DNA of 13,845 nt from Candidatus Competibacteraceae bacterium. GTDB lineage: Bacteria; Pseudomonadota; Gammaproteobacteria; Competibacterales; Competibacteraceae. Every line of letters starts with the position of its first letter. Position 1 is the first letter of the stretch. This document shows, piece after piece, positions 8,013-13,845 of the stretch. Position numbers and translations under genes: made by a program. The notes beneath the pieces are model-generated. The model ran no database searches, was not told the origin of the DNA, and saw only the letters and a program-made list of their open reading frames with translations. The DNA lies in assembly GCA_003527885.1 (NCBI GenBank), contig DPWB01000215.1, forward strand, positions 1 through 13,845, given 5' to 3'.

Positions 8013-8081
8013 CCGTGGGTCAGCTAGGCTTTCAGAGCCATGGCCAATCATTTTTCCAGCGATTGATGAGGTGATATTCCG

Positions 8082-8600
8082 ATGGCGATGAGCAGTCAGA
8101 AATTTATTGCCCGCAACCGGGCACCGCGTGTACAGATCGAGTACGACGTGGAAGTGTACGGTTCCGAGAAAAAGGTCCAGTTACCGTTCGTGATGGGTGT
8201 GATGGCGGATTTGTCCGGTAAGCCGGTCGATCCCCTGGCGCCAGTGGCGGATCGGAAGTTTCTGGAAATTGATGTGGACAACTTCGATAGCCGCATGAAA
8301 GCGATGAAACCGCGTGCGGCATTTCGGGTTCCTAACACCTTGACCGGTGAAGGGGAACTAAGCGTGGATCTTACCTTTGAGAGCATGGATGATTTTTCCC
8401 CGGCGGCGGTCGCGCGCAAGGTCGATGCCTTGAACAAGCTGCTGCAAGCGCGCCAGCAACTGTCTAATCTGATGACCTACATGGACGGTAAGACGGGCGC
8501 CGAGGAATTGATGGCTAAGGTTCTCAACGATCCGACCTTGCTGCAATCGCTGGCGGCGGCCCCCAAGCCCCAGAGCAGCGAAAAACCCGCCGAGGAGTAA
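8082..8600 (+). CDS. tssB: T6SS contractile sheath small subunit TssB (VipA/ImpB)
   Basis: TssB pairs with TssC to form the cytoplasmic contractile sheath, whose contraction drives the Hcp tube out of the cell. The 172-residue protein has family-typical length and motifs: RAPRVQIEYDVE at 13-24, LPFVMGVMADLSG at 34-46, then the helical C-terminal part that interlocks with TssC. The start at 8082 has GAGGTGAT at 8068-8075 with six-base spacing; the ATG two codons later is a minor alternative. It follows tssA by 69 bases and precedes tssC by six, so B and C are translated from one message. I see no separate promoter in the short tssA-tssB gap. Confidence 0.97.
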   Translation: MAMSSQKFIARNRAPRVQIEYDVEVYGSEKKVQLPFVMGVMADLSGKPVDPLAPVADRKFLEIDVDNFDSRMKAMKPRAAFRVPNTLTGEGELSVDLTFESMDDFSPAAVARKVDALNKLLQARQQLSNLMTYMDGKTGAEELMAKVLNDPTLLQSLAAAPKPQSSEKPAEE

Positions 8601-8606
8601 TGAGCC

Positions 8607-10112
8607 ATGGCCGAAACCAGTTCCAGTGATCAGGTTCAGTCCGCAGCGGCGGTCCAAACGCTTGAAACCGGCGACTTTGCCTCGCTTTTACAGCGCGAGT
8701 TCAAACCCAAGTCGGACCAGGCCAAGGAAGCGGTCGAGAATGCTGTCCGTACCCTGGCCGAACAAGCCTTGCAAGATACGACACTCATCTCGAAGGACGT
8801 GATCAAGTCCATCGAGTCAATGATTGCCGCTCTCGACCGCAAGTTGAGCGAGCAGCTCAACTTGATCATGCATAATCCGGATTTTCAACAGGTTGAGAGC
8901 GCTTGGCGTGGGTTGCACCATCTGGTCAACAACACCGAAACCGACGAGATGCTCAAGATTCGGGTGATGAACATCTCCAAAAAGGAATTGCACAAAACCT
9001 TGCGGAAGTACAAGGGTACGGCGTGGGATCAAAGCCCGATCTTCAAGAAAATCTACGAAGAAGAATATGGGCAATTCGGTGGCGAACCGTTCGGTTGTCT
9101 GGTCGGGGATTACTACTTCGATCATGGGCCAGCCGATGTCGAGCTGCTACAAGGCATGGCCCAGATTGGCGCTGCCGCGCATTGCCCGTTTCTGGCGGCC
9201 GCCTCGCCGACGACCATGCAGATGGATTCTTGGCAGGAGCTGAGCAATCCGCGCGATCTAACCAAGATCTTCCAGACACCGGAGTATGCCGCCTGGCGGT
9301 CTTTGCGTGAATCCGAGGACTCCCGTTATCTCGGACTGGCGATGCCCCGGTTCCTGGCGCGACGCCCTTATGGAGCGAAATCCGACCCGGTTGAAGAGTT
9401 CGATTTCGAAGAGGACGTGGAAGGAGCGGATCACAGCAAGTACACCTGGGCCAATTCGGCCTATGCCATGGCGACCAATATCAATATGGCCTTCAAGATG
9501 TATGGTTGGTGTACGCGGATTCGCGGCGTGGAATCCGGCGGGGCGGTGGAAAATCTCCCGACCCATACCTTCCCAACCGATGATGGCGGGGTGGATATGA
9601 AGTGTCCGACGGAGATCGCCATTAGCGACCGCCGCGAGGCGGAGCTGGCCAAAAATGGCTTCATGCCGTTGATCCATAAGAAAAACACCGACTTTGCCGC
9701 CTTTATCGGCGCCCAGTCGTTGCAAAAGCCGACGGAGTACAATGACCCCGACGCCACCGCCAACGCCAACCTGTCAGCCCGTTTGCCTTATCTGTTTGCG
9801 GTGTGTCGCTTTGCCCACTATTTGAAGTGCATGGTGCGGGACAAGATCGGCTCCTTCAAGGAACGTGATGAAATGCAGTCCTGGCTGAACTCGTGGATCA
9901 GGAACTATGTGGTCAGCAATCCGGAAGCGGTGGGTGAGGAGACCAAAGCGAAATATCCGCTGTCGGCGGCGGAGGTGGTGGTTTCGGAAGTGGAGGGCAA
10001 TCCGGGCTATTACACCTCGAAATTCTTCCTACGGCCCCACTACCAGTTGGAAGGCTTGACCGTATCGCTACGGTTGGTTTCCAAGCTGCCTTCCGCCAAG
10101 GGCGGCGGTTAA
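8607..10112 (+). CDS. tssC: T6SS contractile sheath large subunit TssC (VipB/ImpC)
   Basis: TssC is the major sheath subunit and, in characterised systems, carries the N-terminal element that the ClpV ATPase uses to dismantle contracted sheaths. The 501-residue length is normal. Recognisable blocks are FQQVESAWRGLHHLV at 93-107, the LGLAMPRFLARRPYG stretch, the DHSKYTWANSAYAMA stretch, and YGWCTRIRGVESGG followed by PTHTF. GAGGAG at 8592-8597 overlaps the end of tssB and serves as the ribosome site, nine bases from the ATG. The protein appears intact. It is followed by a 308-base gap with a stem-loop and a new promoter before hcp. Confidence 0.98.
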   Translation: MAETSSSDQVQSAAAVQTLETGDFASLLQREFKPKSDQAKEAVENAVRTLAEQALQDTTLISKDVIKSIESMIAALDRKLSEQLNLIMHNPDFQQVESAWRGLHHLVNNTETDEMLKIRVMNISKKELHKTLRKYKGTAWDQSPIFKKIYEEEYGQFGGEPFGCLVGDYYFDHGPADVELLQGMAQIGAAAHCPFLAAASPTTMQMDSWQELSNPRDLTKIFQTPEYAAWRSLRESEDSRYLGLAMPRFLARRPYGAKSDPVEEFDFEEDVEGADHSKYTWANSAYAMATNINMAFKMYGWCTRIRGVESGGAVENLPTHTFPTDDGGVDMKCPTEIAISDRREAELAKNGFMPLIHKKNTDFAAFIGAQSLQKPTEYNDPDATANANLSARLPYLFAVCRFAHYLKCMVRDKIGSFKERDEMQSWLNSWIRNYVVSNPEAVGEETKAKYPLSAAEVVVSEVEGNPGYYTSKFFLRPHYQLEGLTVSLRLVSKLPSAKGGG

Positions 10113-10117
10113 CCGAT

Positions 10118-10155
10118 ACCGGTTCGCTCGTTCGCGCCAAGACGAGTGAGCCGGT
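10118..10155 (+). repeat. Stem-loop after tssC (terminator-like or mRNA-protecting)
   Basis: ACCGGTTCGCTCGT (10118-10131) pairs with ACGAGTGAGCCGGT (10142-10155) over 14 positions, 12 Watson-Crick and two G-U, around a ten-base loop. It starts six bases after the tssC stop. The bases after it (TCAGAGTGG) are not a T-run, so a classical intrinsic terminator is unlikely. A transcript-stabilising or processing hairpin, or a leaky terminator before the hcp promoter, fits better. Confidence 0.6.
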
Positions 10156-10249
10156 TCAGAGTGGTTTGCATCGGTTCATTTTGGCGTGAAGTGGGTGCTG
10201 AAGTGAGGTTAATCGTTGCAAATAAGTCTGGAAAAGGTGATTTCAATAG

Positions 10250-10265
10250 TGGCACGGATAGTGCA
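10250..10265 (+). promoter_or_regulatory. Sigma-54 (-24/-12) promoter for hcp
   Basis: TGGCACGGATAGTGCA carries a perfect TGGCAC -24 element and a GTGCA -12 element, one mismatch to TTGCA. Exactly ten bases separate the GG (10251-10252) and GC (10263-10264). It faces hcp with a predicted start near 10276 and a leader of about 145 bases. hcp transcription from RpoN with an activator such as VasH is established for Vibrio cholerae; its use here is inferred from the match. Confidence 0.75.
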
Positions 10266-10369
10266 AATGAATACCTCGGAAGATGGTCACATTCAGCGGA
10301 AAACCCAAAGCGTGTTGATCCTTCAGCGAATGTGAGATGTTGACCGAATGTTAAGTTGTGACCGAGGGG

Positions 10370-10384
10370 ACATCCGCCGGATGT
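10370..10384. repeat. 15-base palindrome in the hcp leader
   Basis: ACATCCGCCGGATGT has seven-base complementary arms around one central base; as RNA it would form a six-pair stem with a GCC loop. It ends 36 bases before the hcp ATG, ahead of the ribosome site. It could be an operator or a translational control hairpin. Nothing in the sequence decides between these. Confidence 0.45.
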
Positions 10385-10420
10385 TCATTAAACAGTGATC
10401 TGATTGAGGAGTAGAGCAAA

Positions 10421-10903
10421 ATGGCCGTTGACATTTTCTTAGAGATCAAAGGTATCAAAGGTGAGTCGCGGGACGGTGAGCACAAGGGCAAAATCGATGT
10501 TCTGGCCTGGAGTTGGGGTTTGAGCCAGGCGGGTTCTGGCCATGTTGGTGGCGGTTCGGGGTCGGGCAAGGTGAACGTGCAGGATATGTCGCTCACCAAA
10601 TATGTCGATAAAGCCTCACCGGACATCATGGGCCGCTGCTCAACCGGCAAGCACTATGAGGAAGCCACGCTGATTCTGCGCAAGGCGGGCGATAAGCCCA
10701 TGACCTATATGACCATTAAGATGACCCAGGTGCTGATCACCTCGTATTCGACCGGTGGTTCGGGTGGCGAGGATCGGCTTACGGAAAACGTCAGCCTGAA
10801 CTTTGCTAAGGTGGAAGTGAATTACACCGAGCAAAAGCCAGACGGTGGCGAGGGCGAAAAGCCGAAGTTCACCTTCGACATTGCAGAAAACGTCAAGAAG
10901 TAA
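10421..10903 (+). CDS. hcp: T6SS tube protein Hcp (TssD), Hcp1-like
   Basis: Hcp forms hexameric rings that stack into the inner tube expelled through the sheath; it also acts as a chaperone or carrier for small effectors. The 160-residue product starts MAVDIFLEIKGIKGES and carries IDVLAWSWGLSQAGS, GKVNVQDMSLTKYVDKASP and STGGSGGEDRLTENVSLNFA. These blocks strongly resemble Hcp1 of P. aeruginosa. The length is that of a bare Hcp domain, so there is no C-terminal effector fusion. The ribosome site GAGGAG (10406-10411) is nine bases before the ATG. Its own sigma-54 promoter upstream and a stem-loop downstream suggest a separate, abundant transcript, as expected for the most heavily used component. 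Confidence 0.98.
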   Translation: MAVDIFLEIKGIKGESRDGEHKGKIDVLAWSWGLSQAGSGHVGGGSGSGKVNVQDMSLTKYVDKASPDIMGRCSTGKHYEEATLILRKAGDKPMTYMTIKMTQVLITSYSTGGSGGEDRLTENVSLNFAKVEVNYTEQKPDGGEGEKPKFTFDIAENVKK

Positions 10904-10914
10904 GTTGGTTCAGG

Positions 10915-10947
10915 GGGATGGGAAAGGCTTTACCGCCTTCCTATCCC
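10915..10947 (+). terminator. Stem-loop after hcp, probable attenuator or partial terminator
   Basis: GGGATGGGAAAGGC (10915-10928) pairs with GCCTTCCTATCCC (10935-10947) around a six-base loop, with one G-U pair and one bulged A. It lies 11 bases after the hcp stop. The following bases (TCGCTGGCTTTCTT) have only a weak T-tract, so termination is probably incomplete. That would let some transcription pass into tagJ-tssE-tssF while hcp message is made in excess. Confidence 0.55.
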
Positions 10948-11002
10948 TCGCTGGCTTTCTTGGGTTGTAGCCCGCTGTTGGTCCGATGGAGAAACTTTAG
11001 CC

Positions 11003-11851
11003 ATGCACGATGCTGCCCAGGCGCGTGAATTGCTGCGTCAAGGTCGCCCGCACGAGGCGTTGCAGTCCCTGCAAGCCGAGATCCGTAAGGCGCCCGCCGA
11101 TGCCAAACTGCGGGTTTTTTTATTTCAACTACTGGCCGTGCTGGGCCAGTGGGAGCGCGCCCTCAATCAGTTGGGGGTATTGGCGGAGATGGACGCGACC
11201 ACCCTGCCGATGGTGCGCACCTATCGCGAAGCCATTCAGTGCGAGCGGTTGCGGGCGGAGGTCTTCGCCGGTCGGCGCTCGCCGTTGATTTTCGGCGACC
11301 CTGAGCCGTGGGTCGCCTTATTGATTGAAGGACTGAGCTTAGACGCCGCCGGTCATCAGGCCGAGGCGCAAGCGGTGCGCGAACGCGCCTTCGCAGCGGC
11401 CATGGAGACCGCCGGGGTGGTTGATGAGCGCCCGTTTGGCTGGATCGCCGACGCCGATCCTCGGCTGGGACCGATGCTGGAAGCTATTGTTAACGGCCGT
11501 TATTATTGGATTCCTTTCCAGCGTATTCATATCGTTACGCTCGAACGGCCTGCTGACTTGCGTGATTACGTTTGGGCGCCGGTCCACTTTACTTGGGCCA
11601 ATGGCGGCGAGACGGTTGGCTTGATCCCGGCGCGTTACCCTGCTTCTGAAAACAGTGCTGATCCGCTGGTGCAACTGGGCCGCAAGACCGAATGGCTAGC
11701 TGGTGAAGGTCATGCCCTTGGCCTCGGACAGCGTATGTTGGCGACCGACGTGGATGATTATCCGCTGCTGGATGTGCGCCGCATTGAATTGGTCGTCGAT
11801 CAAGATCCCACCGACCAAATCGCTCCAGAGGTAGCCAGCGGCGATGGCTGA
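11003..11851 (+). CDS. tagJ: T6SS accessory protein TagJ (ImpE/SciE family)
   Basis: TagJ is an accessory component found in a subset of T6SSs, where it binds the sheath subunit TssB and the unfoldase ClpV and modulates sheath recycling. The 282-residue protein has a TPR-like helical N-terminus (about 1-60, ARELLRQGRPHEALQSLQAE at 7-26) and the conserved ImpE region. Visible motifs are FGWIADADPRLGPMLE (145-160), GRYYWIPF (165-172), RYPASE (211-216) and GQRMLATD (242-249). GGAGA at 10988-10992 is a fair ribosome site. It overlaps tssE by eight bases, so the two are translationally coupled. The tssC-hcp-tagJ-tssE order is the H1-type arrangement and points to a clpV of the matching clade just outside the window. 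Confidence 0.92.
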   Translation: MHDAAQARELLRQGRPHEALQSLQAEIRKAPADAKLRVFLFQLLAVLGQWERALNQLGVLAEMDATTLPMVRTYREAIQCERLRAEVFAGRRSPLIFGDPEPWVALLIEGLSLDAAGHQAEAQAVRERAFAAAMETAGVVDERPFGWIADADPRLGPMLEAIVNGRYYWIPFQRIHIVTLERPADLRDYVWAPVHFTWANGGETVGLIPARYPASENSADPLVQLGRKTEWLAGEGHALGLGQRMLATDVDDYPLLDVRRIELVVDQDPTDQIAPEVASGDG

Positions 11852-12356
11852 GCTGACCCCCAAGGAGCGTTTGCAGCCTTCGCTGCTGGATCGGCTGACC
11901 GATGATGAGCCTGAGCATCAGCAGGAATCCCGTGATAAGCGGGTACTGTCCACCAATCGGCTGCGAGAGTGTGTCTTGCGCGATCTCGGTTGGCTGTTGA
12001 ACTCCAGTTGTATGCCCATGAGCGAGGAGATCGAACGCTATCCTTTCGCGGCCCGCTCCGTTGTGAATTTCGGCTTACCCGCTTTGGCGGGAATGATGGT
12101 TCACGGTTTGGATGTCGTTATGCTGGAGAAAACTTTGCGCCAGGTGCTGATTGATTTTGAGCCGCGCATCCTGCGCCAGTCCCTGCGCGTCCGTGCGTCT
12201 CTCGGGGAAACCATGGGCCGCAATGCGCTCAGCTTCGAGATCGAAGGTGATCTGTGGGCGCAGCCCTTGCCGTTGCAGTTGTATTTGCGCACCGAGATCG
12301 ACCTGGAAAATGGCCAGGCCAAAATCGAGGAAGCCGGCCAAGCACGGCCGCATTAG
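11844..12356 (+). CDS. tssE: T6SS baseplate protein TssE (gp25-like)
   Basis: TssE is the phage T4 gp25-like baseplate wedge subunit that helps nucleate sheath polymerisation. The 170-residue protein shows the family elements: LQPSLLDRLTD at 10-20, LRECVLRDLGWLLN at 40-53, a SVVNFGLPALAG block at 72-83 and FEPRI at 105-109, whose glutamate and arginine are characteristic of gp25-like proteins. Its ATG lies inside the last codons of tagJ (eight-base overlap), so it probably depends on tagJ translation. The insertion DEPEHQQESRDKR near 21-33 is charged and low in complexity, a common variable loop. tssF follows after 25 bases. Confidence 0.95.
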   Translation: MAELTPKERLQPSLLDRLTDDEPEHQQESRDKRVLSTNRLRECVLRDLGWLLNSSCMPMSEEIERYPFAARSVVNFGLPALAGMMVHGLDVVMLEKTLRQVLIDFEPRILRQSLRVRASLGETMGRNALSFEIEGDLWAQPLPLQLYLRTEIDLENGQAKIEEAGQARPH

Positions 12357-12381
12357 CTCGTAAACTCTAGCCACTTCGACC

Positions 12382-13845
12382 ATGAATCCGCGTCTGCTTG
12401 ACTATTACAACCGCGAACTTCAGCACCTGCGCGAAATGGGCGGTGAGTTCGCTCGTGAATTTCCCAAAATCGCTGGTCGGCTCGGTTTAGAAGGGTTCGA
12501 GTGCGCGGACCCCTATGTTGAACGCTTGCTCGAAGGCTTCAGTTTCCTGGCAGCGCGCGTGCAACTTAAAATGGATGATGAGTTTCCGCGCTTTACCCAG
12601 CATTTGTTGGAGATTATCTACCCGCACTTTCTAGCGCCAACGCCTTCAATGCTGGTTGCGCAATTCCGCCCAGAGCCGACCGAAGGTTCGCTGGCACAAG
12701 GCTTCGTGGTGCCCAGGGGTAACGAGTTGCTTGGCTTGCTGGGTAAGGACGAGCAGACCCCATGTGAGTACCGGACAGCCCACGAGGTGACTCTGTGGCC
12801 GCTGGAAGTCACCGAAGCCCAGTATTTCGCCGGCAAGGAGCCGATTGCGCACCTGGATCTGCCGGATTTACCCAAGGTTCGTGCCGGTCTCCGGCTGCGG
12901 TTACGCACCACATTGCCGGGCCTGACATTCGACAAGCTGGGTCTGGAGCGTTTGCCAATTTTTCTGCACGGTAGCGACACGGTACCGGCCCGCCTCTACG
13001 AGCAACTGCTGGGTAACGCAGTCATGCTGGTAGCGAGACCAGGCCAGCGACCTGCCCCCTGGCACGAACTGATCGGAAAAGAACACCTGCGGCGTTTTGG
13101 TTTCGAGGACGAGCAGGCGTTGCTGCCCTGCACGGCGCCCTCGTTTCAGGGCTATCGGTTGTTGCACGAGTATTTTGCCTTTCCGCAGCGCTATCTGTTC
13201 GTCGAACTGAACGGCTTGACGCGGGCGACGCGCCGCTGTAGCGAGAACGAATTAGAATTGCTGATCCTGCTGAATCGAGCCGACCCCGCCTTAGAAAATG
13301 TGGTGGCGGCGGAGAATTTCGCCCTCTTTTGCACACCGGCCGTCAATCTATTTCCCAAGCGGGCTGATCGCATCCATCTGAGCGATCAGGTGGCGGAGCA
13401 CCATGTCTTGCCGGATCGCACTCGACCGATGGATTTTGAGGTTTACCAGGTTACCAGCGTGACCGGGATCGGTGCAGAAGGGGAAGAACAGGAGTTTCTG
13501 CCGTTCTATGCCAGCTACGACCAAATCAGCCAACGACAGCAGCGAGCCTATTACACGGTTCACCGGTTACCGCGTTTACTATCCGGCCATCAACGGCGGG
13601 TTGGGCCGCGCTCTAGCTATGTCGGTAGTGAAATTTATCTGGCTCTGGTGGATGCCGATGAGGCTCCCTATCAAGCCAACTTGCGGCAATTGGCAGTATC
13701 GGCGATCTGCACCAATCGTGATTTGCCGCTGCACATGCCCATTGGCCGCGGCGCTACCGATTTTACCCTGGTCTCAGGGGCGCCGATCCGCGCTGTTCGC
13801 TGCCTGGCCGGGCCGACCCGGCCGCGCCCGTCTCACGCACACGGC
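12382..13845 (+). CDS. tssF: T6SS baseplate protein TssF, 3' end beyond the window
   Basis: TssF forms, with TssG, the wedge of the baseplate (relative of T4 gp6) that surrounds the VgrG hub and binds TssK. The frame is open for 488 codons from ATG 12382 to the last base with no stop, so the gene runs off the window. Family members are about 590-620 residues, so roughly 100 are missing. The N-terminus MNPRLLDYYNRELQHLREMG and the following EFAREFPKIAGRLGLEG and DPYVERLLEGFSFLAARVQ blocks are characteristic. The visible end, GPTRPRPSHAHG, continues the known family motif, so this edge is genuine genome, unlike the left edge. No clear Shine-Dalgarno precedes the ATG (ACTCTAGCCACTTCGACC), which suggests coupling to tssE. 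Confidence 0.95.
   Translation, partial: MNPRLLDYYNRELQHLREMGGEFAREFPKIAGRLGLEGFECADPYVERLLEGFSFLAARVQLKMDDEFPRFTQHLLEIIYPHFLAPTPSMLVAQFRPEPTEGSLAQGFVVPRGNELLGLLGKDEQTPCEYRTAHEVTLWPLEVTEAQYFAGKEPIAHLDLPDLPKVRAGLRLRLRTTLPGLTFDKLGLERLPIFLHGSDTVPARLYEQLLGNAVMLVARPGQRPAPWHELIGKEHLRRFGFEDEQALLPCTAPSFQGYRLLHEYFAFPQRYLFVELNGLTRATRRCSENELELLILLNRADPALENVVAAENFALFCTPAVNLFPKRADRIHLSDQVAEHHVLPDRTRPMDFEVYQVTSVTGIGAEGEEQEFLPFYASYDQISQRQQRAYYTVHRLPRLLSGHQRRVGPRSSYVGSEIYLALVDADEAPYQANLRQLAVSAICTNRDLPLHMPIGRGATDFTLVSGAPIRAVRCLAGPTRPRPSHAHG

Larger units (their letters stand above)
10113..10420 (+). other. tssC-hcp intergenic control region
   Basis: This 308-base stretch contains no convincing gene. In order it holds a 14-base-pair stem-loop just after tssC and short direct repeats (CGGTTCA at 10152 and 10172; TGAAGTG at 10187 and 10199). 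A sigma-54 promoter follows at 10250-10265. The leader of about 145 bases has a weak 18-base periodicity (CGAATGT at 10327 and 10345; GACCGA at 10342 and 10360) and a 15-base palindrome. GAGGAG at 10406-10411 is the hcp ribosome site. A 65-codon open frame (10146-10343) lacks a ribosome site and overlaps these signals, so I do not call it. Confidence 0.7.

Noticed and set aside
8013..8081. Separate promoter between tssA and tssB
   Set aside because: The 69-base gap has no -24/-12 pair with ten-base spacing and no convincing sigma-70 elements. It has only a four-pair hairpin (GGCT/AGCC) and the tssB ribosome site.
10146..10343. 65-codon open frame between tssC and hcp
   Set aside because: It has no ribosome site, no recognisable family, and overlaps the stem-loop and the sigma-54 promoter.
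12692..12707. TGGCACAAGGCTTCGT as a third sigma-54 promoter
   Set aside because: It lies inside tssF and lacks the essential GC of the -12 element at the required spacing.
1..13845. CRISPR array, tRNA/rRNA gene, insertion sequence or toxin-immunity effector pair
   Set aside because: I saw no regularly spaced repeats, RNA gene signatures, transposase motifs or effector-like genes. Almost all of the DNA is accounted for by T6SS structural genes.

Overview
This window is most of a type VI secretion system (T6SS) cluster from a GC-rich, probably gammaproteobacterial genome. The assignment rests on protein families and gene order; the species cannot be named from the sequence. The order is tssM-tssL-tssK-tagH on the minus strand, then a divergent regulatory gap, then tssA-tssB-tssC-hcp-tagJ-tssE-tssF on the plus strand. 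From memory this matches the Pseudomonas aeruginosa HSI-I (H1-T6SS) core, including the divergent fha/tssA point. The main exception is that no tssJ lies between tssK and tagH.

Layout. Positions 1-82 are not genomic. They hold an Illumina P5/i5/Nextera adapter flanked by homopolymers, joined onto the truncated 3' end of tssM. Positions 83-6782 (minus strand) encode the membrane complex (TssM; TssL with a peptidoglycan-binding OmpA domain), the baseplate adaptor TssK and the FHA-domain regulator TagH. Positions 6783-6941 are the divergent control region. It has a near-consensus sigma-54 promoter facing tssA and a weaker, overlapping one facing tagH. Positions 6942-10112 encode TssA and the sheath proteins TssB and TssC. 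Positions 10113-10420 are a 308-base gap with a stem-loop, a second good sigma-54 site and a leader palindrome before hcp. Positions 10421-13845 encode Hcp (tube), TagJ, TssE and TssF (baseplate). TssF runs off the right end with no stop codon.

How the genes work together. TssM and TssL form the inner-membrane anchor. TssK, TssE and TssF build the baseplate docked on it. TssA guides tube and sheath assembly, Hcp polymerises into the inner tube, and TssB/TssC form the contractile sheath. TagJ is an accessory factor of sheath handling by ClpV, and TagH is the FHA component of threonine-phosphorylation control. tssG, clpV and vgrG (right) and tagF/pppA/ppkA (left) would be expected just outside the window. 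No effector or immunity gene is visible.

I see no wholly new system. The points most worth following are the sigma-54 promoters (unlike my recollection of the HSI-I paradigm), the missing tssJ, a possible TssL phosphothreonine/FHA link, and the adapter join that corrupts the end of tssM.
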